In this document: positions 54,387 through 64,000 of the stretch, piece after piece
Numbering within the stretch: position 1 is the first letter of the stretch
Layout of the letters: every line of letters begins with the position of its first letter
Assembly (NCBI GenBank): GCA_022605405.1
Contig: JABYQQ010000002.1
Location: 1,860,001 to 1,924,000, forward strand
Reading direction: 5' to 3'
Origin: Earliella scabrosa
Taxonomy: Eukaryota; Basidiomycota; Agaricomycetes; Polyporales; Polyporaceae
Length of the DNA stretch: 64,000 bases
Position numbers and translations under genes: made by a program
The notes under the pieces: generated by a model
Databases searched by the model: none
Told to the model about the DNA's origin: nothing
What the model saw: only the letters and a program-made list of their open reading frames with translations

Positions 54387-55027
54387 CGTGGAGGGAAGTG
54401 CGCTGGAAACAATACGTCACCTCACGGTCTCGATGTCTTGCCGAAAACATGAAACATACCGTGGCTGTGACGAGAGTCTTTGCAAAGACAGTGGCGAGAG
54501 AATGGAAGATGTGAAGTCGATGTAGGGGGGGGGCTGTTGGAGAGCGAGATGATACGAACGTACGAACGTGAGGCCGCGAGCACAAGGAGCGCAAGAGGCG
54601 AGTCAACGGCTCACCATGAACCCATCCAAATATATCGGCCAGAACCGCCGGCCGCTCTCGAGCCTCCGGCACCTCGACACGGGGACCTGGGATGCTGGTG
54701 ACTGAACTCTACTACATTACATTCAGAGCGCGCACCAGGCCAACCTTCTCTGGGCAAGGGCAGGTGCCTTCAAGGTAGTGTACTCACCACAATCGGCGAA
54801 CTTCGCGACATGCGTCTAGCGCGTTGACCGCGGTCACCCGCATTGCAGCAGGACCACTTGTACATGACCCTTCCGTGAACCCTATTGAGACGGTCGCTCG
54901 CTACACACGTGCAGCCTGGTGAGTGCGAGTATGGTGGATGGAGCGAGAGAGAGCGATGGCGGACGCACGCTTGAATATCAGCTGGAATATCCGTGGGATT
55001 GGGTACTGAACTGTATTGTGATTGAGT
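54387..55027. other. HET2 upstream flank, duplicated
   Basis: Matches the HET1 flank at 41937-42571; promoter-containing, no ORF supported. Confidence 0.5.
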
Positions 55028-55465
55028 TCAGGGGTCTGCGCGTGCGATGAGGGACCGGCGAGGTGGACGTGAAGAGATACACCTCTTCTTGTGCCGTGCA
55101 GTGTCCTCATGCCAATAACGCACCGTTTTCGCCGTCACGTAGTGCACGTTCCGAAGTTGAAATGAAGGGCCTCGCAATTCATGGGGGCTCCAACAGCAGG
55201 CGCCGTCTGAGGCGTCATCGATGGCGGCCCGAAGATACGAGTCCCCGTCCAGCGGCAACAGTTGCGGGTTCTCCGATGAGCCGAAGGGGGTGCAGCTGCT
55301 GTCGGGTTGAATGGTCTCGTCGCCGCCACTGTTGATGCTCGCGAGCGCGGCAAACTCAGGTCCAAAGCGCCAAAGGGGCTCAAGCTGTCGTTGACGGTGA
55401 CAACTTGAACTGCTTCGGGGCCGCCATACTCTGTTGATGCTGTGGTAGGGACCTCTCTGAATCAA
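55028..55465 (-). pseudogene. Hypothetical flank ORF, copy B (frameshifted)
   Basis: Corresponds to the 42572-42901 ORF of cassette A. The start MAAPKQFK is kept near 55425 but a 4-bp deletion makes it stop after 15 codons; the remaining similarity lies in other frames. An overlapping minus-strand frame of 145 codons is open by chance or by shift. Confidence 0.3.
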
Positions 55466-56040
55466 CGACGCACCAGATCAGATTGGTAGTATTACGATCA
55501 AAGCTCTTCGCGCTGTTGTGGGTCACGATGCGTCGATTTGAATACGTCACAGAGTGATTGGATACGATATCCTGAGAGGCTCTGTACTGTACAACATGAC
55601 GCTGCGATGAACCCAGGTTCGCGTCAAGACGAACGCCGAGGGAGTGGATTACTCGCATGGATTAGGATCTGGACGAACAGAGATGTCAGAAGTGTTTCCA
55701 ACGACGAAGTGATTACTCCAAAAGGACTGGTGGTGATCGAGTAAGCCGTGCGTGGACACGTACTGGACGATGAAAATGCGTCTGGCTTCAGAACAGGCCT
55801 CTATGCTTTTAGCGAACCCCGCTAGACCACACGAGAACACCGTTGCACGCTAGCGGCTGGATAGTACTCCTCGCGCAAGTCGGAGAAGGACACGGGGAGC
55901 CTCCTGGCAGGACGTCAAGAGGACAGCATAGAAGCTCGAGCCTCGGAGGAGCTCGAACAGGAGCAATTGCAGTCTTATGAGAGACGCACCTTGATTAGAC
56001 ACAGGCGGACGGCACTGGCAACGTCTCTGGCGCACAGTCC

Positions 56041-56280
56041 TGTAGGACAGCGAACAGACTCGCTGCCCTTGTCGTACCCGACCCGATGATACCATTTCCC
56101 AGCGACGAACTCCGCTCTCACTTTACCCTAGGCCTCAACTGTCCACCCGTTCGCTCTCCGACCGAGCTGTTGAGGATGTGCGCCTTGAGACCGGGCAGAG
56201 GAGGCCGCGTTAGTTCCACGTTGCGCAGCAAGAACATGGACGGGCGGAGGAATGCCGCGACAGGGACACTGGAGGTCTGA
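56041..56280 (+). CDS. Hypothetical ORF in cassette flank (LRSHFTLGLNC), copy B
   Basis: Open frame from 56086 with DELRSHFTLGLNC and LLRMCALR as in 43133-43471. Not recognised; could be one exon of a gene or a conserved remnant. Confidence 0.25.
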   Translation, partial: CRTANRLAALVVPDPMIPFPSDELRSHFTLGLNCPPVRSPTELLRMCALRPGRGGRVSSTLRSKNMDGRRNAATGTLEV

Positions 56281-56799
56281 GGATAGCGCAAGGGGAATAT
56301 GTCGATGACAGAACTTGAAGTGACAAGAGGCTCGATCGGGCTTCCGGATCCGGAGCAGGGCCGGAGCAGTCGCAAACTGAACCAAACACCCAGCCGCATA
56401 CCGGGCGCTTCAGCAATCGCCCGGTAGCGTCGAGTCCTCCGCCGAGTCCCGACTGTCCTCAATTGTATCGCTTTTGGCAGCTTTCCAGCCTCGGGCACAT
56501 CTAAGGCGACACTGATGTGCGTGCGGGGCTCGTGTGCAGGCATAATTCCTCCACACGACACTCGGACAGTCTCGACGGAAGCATCGACGCCCTCTTCCAT
56601 CTCCACACGAAGTTGCTATCCGGTATGCAGTACATAGTACTCAACGCCTCGCAAGCACCCCAAGTGGATCAACATCGTTCGATTGAGCAATTCGTCTGCC
56701 CAGTCATTCCCAGACCGCATCCCGTCTTGATCAGAAGAACCTGCTTTCGTGGCCGAACGAGGCTCAGTGTTCGGAAGGTGCGCAGCCTCAGGTTCGTTC
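56281..56799. other. Region between flank and GCDH3
   Basis: Where the GCDH3 promoter and presequence exon would be expected by comparison with copies A and B, no clear similarity is visible. Nothing else recognised. Confidence 0.35.
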
Positions 56800-58377
56800 A
56801 AGTTACACTACCCACGTCACACCTAGCTCTTCCTTGTCCTTGTCCCTCTCTCATGCACTATTCACCGATTCCATCCCGCCTGCAATAGGCGAGCTCAACT
56901 TCGTGAGGCCCGTCCAACGACTGTGCAGGTGTCACCAGGGTTGGCAGTCCACCACGCCACCCGCACAACTAATCCTTTCCCCTCGGACCCTATACTTATA
57001 TCTCTCACGGCAAGCGTAGAACCTGCGCACGGGACATTTGCCGCAACGGATCGACCCGCCCCGAGAAATGAGCTCTCCGAACCTAGTAGGAAACCCATCC
57101 AGCGTATGGCTTCATTGTTTATGAGTTCGAGCGGTGCGTTCATGATGTATTCTTTGCGTCCGCATCCACTTACGCAGATTCTAGCATTCACTCCGTGTAC
57201 CGGCCGACGATGCCAGCACGCTAGTCATCCACCCGGTTTGTAACTCACGGAACAACCGCAGAGCAGAAGGAGAAGTACCTTCCGTTATTGGGTAGGCTCC
57301 TCTCTTTGTCGGTGTTCCGATAATTATGCTTACAACTGTTGTCACATAGATCGGAGGAAGATCCTCTGGGGCGTTGTACGTCAACGATCATATCTCGAAG
57401 ATTCTCCAATGCGAACGTCGTGTAACGTTTTGCAGGCCTGACAGAGCCCGATCACGACTCCGATCCAGGAGACCGTTGCTGCTTTATGGACGGGGCGAAG
57501 ACATGCAGCGAAGAACCAACGCATCCTTCGCGTGGGTCCCTTGTCCTACACAGAACGTCCTGCACGTACCTGACTGACGCGCACACACCATAGCAATATC
57601 TTTGTCATCTGGGCCTGCTGCAAGTGGTACAACAAAGTGCGCGGCTTCATCCTCGAGAAGGACATGAAAGGCCACTCCACGCCGCGGATCAATAACAAGC
57701 TTGCGCTCCGGTGCTCGCTCGCAGGCTCGATCTTCATGGACAACGTGTCCGTCCCACACCACGCCCTCCTCCCGCACGGCCAGGGCCTCGGCGCGCCCTT
57801 CGAGTATCTGATCAACGCGCGGTACGGGATCTCGTGGGGCGCGATGGGCGCGCTCGAGGACTGCGTGCACCGGACGCGCGAGTACGCGCTGGAGAGGCAT
57901 CAGTTGCAGCGTCCGCTTGCGTCGTTCCAGCTTGTCGATGCGCAGACGGAGGTCACGCTTGGTTTGCTTGCAAGCTTGCAGGTACGTATCCGAGCGTGTG
58001 ATACGGAGAGTTTGTTGACTGACGAGGGTGGCAGGTCGGTAAGGACGAGGGCAGGGTTGCCCCGGAGATGATCAGTCTTGTGAAGCGTAACAAGTGCGGG
58101 AAGGCTCTCGAGCACGCAAGACGGGTGCTCGATATCCTAGGTGGAAATACTTCTGCGGACGAGTACGTGTTCAGAACGTCAATCACTGTGCGATAGCTAA
58201 CGCGCGGCACGACAGGTACCGTGTCGGGCTGAGGTATGTTGCGAACCGTCGTCAATACCTCAGCTATGAGGGCACATATGTGAGCAGCGCATCAACTAAT
58301 ATTTCTACGTACTGACATGTTGTATCTCCTAGGAGATCCATACGCTCATAATGGGGAAGGCCATCACCGGTGTCTAA
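56800..58377 (+). pseudogene. GCDH: GCDH copy 3, decayed
   Basis: Third glutaryl-CoA dehydrogenase copy, non-functional. The presequence and first exons are missing. The first recognisable piece (PAIGELNFVRPV at about 56880) is badly diverged, and the exons after it carry deletions: the FAD-loop exon reads LTEPDHDSDPGDRCC then GAKTCSEEP instead of the intact motif. From 57596 the sequence is better preserved ([37 protein letters not shown]) but lacks five residues where copies 1 and 2 have VQKKLVDAQ, and the end reads YLSYEGTYE and stops at GITGV-like TAA 58377 without the final QAFAN. Introns have largely kept their positions, so this is a segmental duplicate and not a retrocopy. Confidence 0.85.
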
Positions 58378-58891
58378 CTAACCTATCATTGACTGCTTGT
58401 TCGTGAATCGTGGTGTAGTGCATAAACATCCACTTCGTGCCTACAGACGATTCATGATCGTTATCGTGCGTCCATGATGCTGTTACATGCGCGGTGCGTC
58501 TCTGTCGGACGTGGAGGTTCCTATCGCCGATCTGGTCCTCCTGGGCGGGAGCTCGACAAGTGCGCGTGTATCTTTGGCTTGGAGAAGTGCATACGAGCAT
58601 TCGCTAGCGAGCCTGTGAGGATGGGTGTAGGTACCAGGCTTGCTGTCTAACAGCATGTACATCGCATGACGCCCACAGGTCCGAGGGTACGAGGATACAT
58701 TATATCGGTGTGGAAGGATCCGCTGGGAAATGCACCATGGACTGGGAGGCCGTGCCGGACATGCAAGAAGTCAAGATCTAAGACGCACTCTTCACCGCAG
58801 AACCATGCGCTCTTGAGTCGAACGCGTTCACCGATACAAACGAAGCAGAATGATCGACTGTTCACTGGCTATCAGTGCTGTCATCATGGAT
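58378..58891. other. Convergent spacer between GCDH3 and HET3
   Basis: Similar to the GCDH1-HET1 spacer. No gene supported. Confidence 0.5.
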
Positions 58892-61031
58892 CTACGAAAT
58901 GACGTTCGCACCGCTCAACGCGCCCGTGATGCCCATGCTGCTCTCCATCGCATGGCCAGCGCCCAAAGCATTTGTGTGAGAGGAACTTTGACTGGTGATT
59001 TCTTCGACGGCTGCTGGGACGGAGAATCGCATAGGAGGTGTTAGCTTGTGCGCAACCATATAGTGATATGTCGGACGTTGAACTAGGACTCACCGGCCCG
59101 TGCTGGGACTCAGGACCCATCTCCAGCTGCTGGCGGGACGGGATGACGACGTTGTTGCGCCGCTTCATCTCCGTGTAAACGCGTCCCTCGAGCTCGACGT
59201 GCATGACGAGGGTGTTCTTCGGGTTCAGCTTGCATGGCCTGAACGAGAGTATGACGGTACGATCGGCGTCGCCAAAGGCCTTCGTCCCGTTCGGCCAGTC
59301 GTCGACATGATGTTGATTGCAATGATGGCTGGTGTCCGGAGGTTTGAACCAAGTCTTGTGTTCACGAGGCACCACTTTGGCCCAATGCGAGATTGTGCGT
59401 GCGGAACCTGCCACCGAAGATGCTGTACAAGTCCCCAAGTAGAAGTCGACGCTTTCGGATGGCCTTAGAAGCTTCTCACACCAAAGACGAACGAGCATGG
59501 GCGTGTCCGCATCGTTGGCAGCGGCTGCGGGGCGAGAAATCACTCCCACACTCACCTGCTGCAACTCCATAGCCGTGAGCCGTCCAATGAGCCATAGTGG
59601 GATGCGAAAAGGGGGAACCGTTGCAATGCAGTTGACTTGAACAAGACTTTCTGCCACGGTGCCCGCCATCGTTCGACTATCCTCGATGCAGATGTCGCGC
59701 CACTCCGCCGTACGACGCTGTCCGTTGATCCAGATGTTGTAGTAGTCGTTCCCAAGGGCGATCAAACGTGAATCGCGCCTGTCGTCTCCGAGTTGGAACG
59801 TGTACGCCGTCCGGTACATCCTCCGCCGTGGGTCCTGAATCGGGTTTGGCGAGGGATGGAGGAGAAGACCAACATGAAAGCCAGATAGCTCGCATAATAG
59901 AACCGCGACGGTCATTCCATCCACCTCGATGATGGGAAAACGGCATCCTAGTCCGTCGACTGTGCTGGTGAGTGTGGGTAGCTCGAGTTGGCCAAACGGG
60001 CCATGTTCCCGACGTTCGACAGCCTCAGGTTGATCCTGGATAAGTGGGAGGTGTGGGCACAAGCTATCATGATCTAGGGCAAGAGCACATACCATGTGAG
60101 TTTGCCATTGCGATGGCAAGTAAGGTTGCAGTGGGCGGGAATGAGCCGGTGAGTAAGAAGGGTTATGATTGAATCTCGCAGGAGAATGGGCAAAGGGCTG
60201 CATGTAAGCGGGCTCTATCCTGGAACTGTCCACACTCTGAACCGGAGACCAGCCATCTCGTGGATATGATCCCCATGCCAAGATGCTAGTATCCCAGGTC
60301 ACCTTGATGATTTCGTGCTGCAGACGTTGAAACGCCTGGCGACCCTCTCCGTATAGTGTCGGCATGTTGATGCCGAACAGGCCCATGAGACAGTACGCCT
60401 CGTCCTCGACTCGCGTCGTCCGGCGTCTGGAGGCCCATGACATCCGTGTCGCGACGCTGGTTTTGGTGCATGGAAACTGATGCCTCAGGACGATTGCCCA
60501 GACACGCGTAATCTGCTGGAGGAGATCCGCCAGGTGAGCTTTGTCTCCCAGCCGTCTCCAATCTCGCGAGATGAAGATGACGACTTGAGGCGCGATGAGC
60601 TCCTGCAGCGTCCATCCTCGCGTGTGCCATCGAGCCGTCCGAAACGCGGAGTCAGGAACGTGAAGGTAGCAGTCCGACGGGACGTCATCGAGGTACGCAA
60701 AGCAGACCTCGGCATATGAGTACCAGGTGAACATGGAGTTGATGGCCTCGGAGAGCTCCGTACTGCTCGTCTTGTCGATGCAGCACGTGTCTATCCAGAT
60801 CCACCGGAAGCCGTAGCTCTCTGCAAGGAGACAGCTCCGCTTGATCTTCTCGGGGGCGCGGTCTCGAGGGTTCTCGCCTGTGGTTCGGCACTGCTCACAG
60901 AGGACCTGGATCTCGTGGAAGGTCTGCTCGTTCGGGCCCCATGTATGCGAGAGGATCGCATAGCCACCGTCGACGGCTCGGTGGTCCTTGAAGTTATGTA
61001 GCTCGGCGCGATTGGTGCTGAGGAGCCACAT
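58884..61031 (-). CDS. HET-domain protein, copy 3
   Basis: Single open frame of 715 aa with the same architecture as HET1 and HET2: GGYAILSHTWGPNEQTFHEI, GFRWIWIDTCCIDKTSSTEL, DEAYCLMGLFGINM, then the array-specific region to VVIPSRQQLEMGPESQHGPV. As in HET1, a donor (gtgagtcc, about 59094) falls right after this point and a sequence homologous to HET1's possible tail exon lies at about 59012-58892, in a frame ending at a TAG at 58894-58892. Whether the last ~65 codons of the open frame are translated or intron is not settled. Middle of the protein is closer to HET2 (e.g. LALDHDSLCPHLPLIQDQPE). Confidence 0.85.
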   Translation of the reverse strand: MWLLSTNRAELHNFKDHRAVDGGYAILSHTWGPNEQTFHEIQVLCEQCRTTGENPRDRAPEKIKRSCLLAESYGFRWIWIDTCCIDKTSSTELSEAINSMFTWYSYAEVCFAYLDDVPSDCYLHVPDSAFRTARWHTRGWTLQELIAPQVVIFISRDWRRLGDKAHLADLLQQITRVWAIVLRHQFPCTKTSVATRMSWASRRRTTRVEDEAYCLMGLFGINMPTLYGEGRQAFQRLQHEIIKVTWDTSILAWGSYPRDGWSPVQSVDSSRIEPAYMQPFAHSPARFNHNPSYSPAHSRPLQPYLPSQWQTHMVCALALDHDSLCPHLPLIQDQPEAVERREHGPFGQLELPTLTSTVDGLGCRFPIIEVDGMTVAVLLCELSGFHVGLLLHPSPNPIQDPRRRMYRTAYTFQLGDDRRDSRLIALGNDYYNIWINGQRRTAEWRDICIEDSRTMAGTVAESLVQVNCIATVPPFRIPLWLIGRLTAMELQQVSVGVISRPAAAANDADTPMLVRLWCEKLLRPSESVDFYLGTCTASSVAGSARTISHWAKVVPREHKTWFKPPDTSHHCNQHHVDDWPNGTKAFGDADRTVILSFRPCKLNPKNTLVMHVELEGRVYTEMKRRNNVVIPSRQQLEMGPESQHGPVSPSSTSDISLYGCAQANTSYAILRPSSRRRNHQSKFLSHKCFGRWPCDGEQHGHHGRVERCERHFVDP

Positions 61032-61785
61032 CGTGGAGGGAAGTGCGCTAGGAATGGGACATCACTTCATGATCCTCGGTGCCTTGCCTATTGGATGACA
61101 CATACCGTTGCCGTGACAAGATTGCTTGCGAACGCAGTAACGAAGGATTAATGTGCAGCCGATTTCGGGGCGGGGGCGCTGCGGAGTGAGACGAAGCCAC
61201 TAGGAGAAGGAGGGTAAGAGACGTGTCAATGGCTGACCATGAACCCACATAAATAGCCCATAATCGGCCCGGGCCGCCTTCCCTTCTTCGGTGCCTGGAC
61301 ACAGCAATGTGGGTGACTGAAGTCTATATACTGCATCGCATCTGGTGCTCGTACAGCCTTCTTCCTGTGTTTGGGGAAGGGCAGCAAGGCTCGAGGTATG
61401 TGTAGCACGATTGTAGGGTTTTAACCACATCGAGACAACTTCGCTCACTACACACGCGTAGCCTGGTCCGAGAGCGTGGATTTGGGGAGAGACTGATGAG
61501 AAGGACGGATGGGGTAGGAGAAAGCGACGGCCAACGTATATCACCTGACCGAGCAGCGAAGACCCGGGCAACACCGATCTCTCGATGTAATGATTTGGTA
61601 CTCGTCTAAAATTGGCGACAATGTGAATAAATGTAGGGCCCGCTCGCATCAAGAGGGACCCACCGGGTGGACCTGAAGGCCGCCGAATATCCTATGCAGT
61701 GTCGGTGTCTTCGCCGCCCGCATTATGCGCGTTCCGAAGTTGAGATGCATAGCTTCCGATAGCCATACCCCTGCTCGTTCGGGCC
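61032..61785. other. HET3 upstream flank with cassette remnants
   Basis: Upstream of HET3 it resembles the A and B flanks; 61640-61770 resembles the flank ORF region (ggtggac.tgaag ... cgttccgaagttga). Truncated compared with A and B. Confidence 0.45.
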
Positions 61786-61878
61786 TCATGTATGCGAGAG
61801 GACTGCGTAGCCGCCGTCGACGGCTTGGTGGTCCTTGAAGTAATGTAGCTCGGCGTGACTGGTGCTGAGGAGCCACAT
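61786..61878 (-). pseudogene. HET-domain relic, copy 4
   Basis: ATG at 61878 begins MWLLSTSHAELHYFKDHQAV, matching the starts of HET1-3, and continues GGYAVLSHT, but the invariant Trp codon of SHTW is TGA here. Similarity continues briefly (GPNEQ) past the stop and then ends. The 5' flank is also HET-like. A leftover of a fourth cassette. Confidence 0.85.
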
Positions 61879-63159
61879 CGTGGAGGGAAGTGCGCTAGAA
61901 ATGATACATTACTTCCGTCTCGATGCCTTGCCAGGATACGGCACATACCGGGAGGAGATTGAGATGATGGGACGTGCAGTGTCAGCGTAGGGGCAATGGC
62001 GCTGGGGGTCGGGACGATGTGAGCATGAGGCGAGCGCATTGGGGCAACTCAACGACCGCCGCCGACGAACCCTTATGTCAAGGCGACCGCCGCCGCCGCC
62101 TTCCATCTTTCAGAACCTGGATACTAAACGAACGATGGACAGGCGCATATCTGTCACTAGCAGGCTTCGATTCACGCGTCCTGCGGTTCCTACAGCCCTC
62201 GCCTCAATCTCATCGAGACGGTCGATCCCTCCCGACGTGTAGCCTGACGGGAGAGTGATCAGAGAGATGTCTAGAGCAGGACGAAGCAATGGCTGAAAAA
62301 CACTTGAAAATGAGCTGAGGTGCAGGAGGATGCGCGCAGCACACCTGTATCGGAGCTTTTCTGCGGTTCTGTGCCTGTTGATGTCAGGGAGAACATACGG
62401 GGTAGACATGACCGAAATCCGGACGTGTCTTCCTGCGTCGACCTATTCCCACGAGCTCTAGGTGGAGAGAGCCTTTCGGGGTTGTTCTTGTAGCACGAGG
62501 GGTTGAGACGGCTGTGTCGTGTGGATCCGACATCGCGGCCGCCAGAGTCCGTTGACACTGATAGTATTGACTACACGCACGATGTCCGCTAGTGAATTGG
62601 CTGCCATTACATTCTCGGGGTCTGCGCTGTACATCATGAAGACGGAGTTCACGTTCAACCCTCGGGACTTCCCCCAGACCTGAAGGAGGGCAAACTCGAC
62701 CGGGGAATGTTGCCATCTGCTGTGGTGATAGTCCACAAGCAACGAAAACATCCTGAAAAGAGGCGTAGACGGTTCATCCCTGGTGAGGGCGCCGAGTTAC
62801 AACATAGTCATGGGCTGAAGCAGAAACAGCGAAGACAACGTTGGAGACGCACCTTGGCATATTCAACCACAACATGCACAACGTCTCCACATCGTCGACG
62901 CCGACCCTCCCGCCTCGCCCTCGGGCACTGGCTTGCAGACCCACTCCGTTCCTCAACTGAACTGTCGTGGATGTACGCTGTGAGACCGCAGGTGGAGGCC
63001 GCCACACCTTCAAGCAGGAGTCGCGGAACCGCTGTCACGAGAGCACCGCCGACGCTGTTTCAGATGCCCAGGGCGTACGCACCAAAGAGTTCCAAAGAGA
63101 TCCGCTACAGGAAGGACAGCGAAGCAGTCGAAGGACTAAAGAAAGCTTTCTGCAGGTAG
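61879..63159. other. Region beyond the array
   Basis: The first ~200 bp resemble HET upstream flanks. Beyond that, open frames exist on both strands (for example minus 62751-62458, reading GLNVNSVFMMYSADPENVMA), but none is recognised. It may contain exons of an unidentified gene. Confidence 0.3.
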
Positions 63160-64000
63160 TTGGACGTTGATGAGCGGATTCGTTTGGGCGCTTCAGTAAT
63201 AAACCGACTTCGGCTACTCGGACCGATGACCCGACTCGAACTTGCTCCCCACTTCTTGCGTCTGGCAGGGTTACAGCTCTACGACGACAAACCCACCCGC
63301 GTACTCTACATGTGCAGTCGTCCTTCCTCGACAATCGACATATTCTTGACTCCTACGGTCGTCGACACACCAGCTCCTGCGGAGCAGTGGGAGAAGGAAC
63401 ATCCCCTCGATGTCTAAATGTACAGACAGGGATGGCCTACGTGCGTTCTTGGGACGGGATGGGGTCTATGTGACCATGTCGGATTTCGTTGCAATGCTGA
63501 GAGGGCTGGAGAAACGGCTCAGCGGTTTGGACGTGCAGGATAGCTCGGGTGAGTACATTAATTGTCGTTCAGCGTTCCATACGGAAGTATCTGCTCGCCG
63601 CTCGGGTGGAAACGTTCGGAGTTGTAGTCATGTCGTCTGTTTGGCGACGTAGGGCGGCAGATACGACACCGTGGTTGCTCCTCAAAACTAGTCTTGATCA
63701 TCCTCTTCTCGTGCCAGGGTGCATGTGTCGCGCTCACACATACACACAGGACCAGGACGTGTTTGGCCGTTGTACGGAGTCCGCTTCGCGAAGGATGAAG
63801 CGCAGAGACCCGCCTTGGACAACGGCTGCAATATGATCTGCCCATAGTCGAGAGCGACCATCCTTCAATCACGCCTGCAAGTCCTCAACAGACAGCCAAG
63901 CTGGAGTCAATGCGTCTGATCGAGGTGAGCGTGCGTCATCTCATCACCTCGGTCTCATTCATATCCCTCCACTGCTCAGTTCTACCGATGGAACGGACTC
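63160..64000 (+). CDS. Possible multi-exon hypothetical gene, 3' end outside window
   Basis: Not recognised. Plus-strand pieces with good coding character: 63160-63417 (GPMTRLELAPHFLRLAGLQL, STIDIFLTPTVVDTPAP), 63420-63549 (RAFLGRDGVYVTMSDFVAML, then a gtgagtac donor) and 63834-63924 (DLPIVESDHPSITPASPQQT, then a gtgagc donor at 63925). Exon joins between these are not resolved. The gene would continue past base 64000. Confidence 0.35.

Noticed and set aside
1..64000. CRISPR arrays, bacterial operons, rRNA genes
   Set aside because: None seen; intron-rich fungal gene structure throughout, and repeats present are LTR, inverted or tandem types.

Overview
The window looks like a piece of nuclear chromosome from a filamentous basidiomycete, probably an Agaricomycete. 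Genes are broken by many short (about 50-60 bp) GT-AG introns. Protein families are typical of that group: a DUF6533-type membrane protein, an F-box protein with a basidiomycete-style N-terminus, HET-domain proteins, a stand-alone NRPS-like adenylation domain and a Ty3/Gypsy-like LTR element. I cannot assign a species.

Layout. 1-2548: two minus-strand mitochondrial genes, an MDL1-type ABC exporter cut by the window edge and a GEP4-type phosphatidylglycerophosphatase. 3917-5642: a DUF6533-type multi-pass membrane protein. 5643-9165: no gene I can support; its last kilobase is the GC-rich promoter of a bZIP regulator (9166-11308) that carries a hydrophobic, membrane-anchor-like segment just after the leucine zipper. 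13812-15557: an F-box protein. 16283-17353: a frame-broken HMG-box gene. 18706-21210: a stand-alone adenylation-domain protein with a 6-nt microexon. 21877-25484: three disordered orphan ORFs. 26173-27270: a 1.1-kb near-perfect inverted repeat whose two arms each contain a tRNA-like pol III promoter. 29426-36496: further orphan ORFs, a YCII-domain protein and a coiled-coil protein.

The most striking part is 37002-61878, a tandem array of one cassette: a glutaryl-CoA dehydrogenase gene (GCDH, plus strand) facing a HET-domain gene (minus strand), with shared flanking sequence. Cassette A (GCDH1 + HET1) looks intact. In cassette B the first, presequence-coding exon of GCDH2 is split by a 5,387-bp LTR retrotransposon with identical-looking LTRs, 5-bp target duplications and only a gag-protease ORF. 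The rest of GCDH2 remains readable from an internal ATG, so the predicted product would lack its mitochondrial import signal. In cassette C GCDH3 is decayed, but HET3 is open. A fourth HET start is a 31-codon relic ended by TGA. The HET proteins share their first ~640 residues but end in different tails. The order of events can be read: cassette duplication first, then decay, tail divergence and a recent retrotransposon insertion.

Exon borders were placed by eye from splice signals, reading frame and family consensus. For GCDH1, GEP4, the bZIP gene and the YCII gene the summed exon lengths are multiples of three. Other multi-exon models are approximate.
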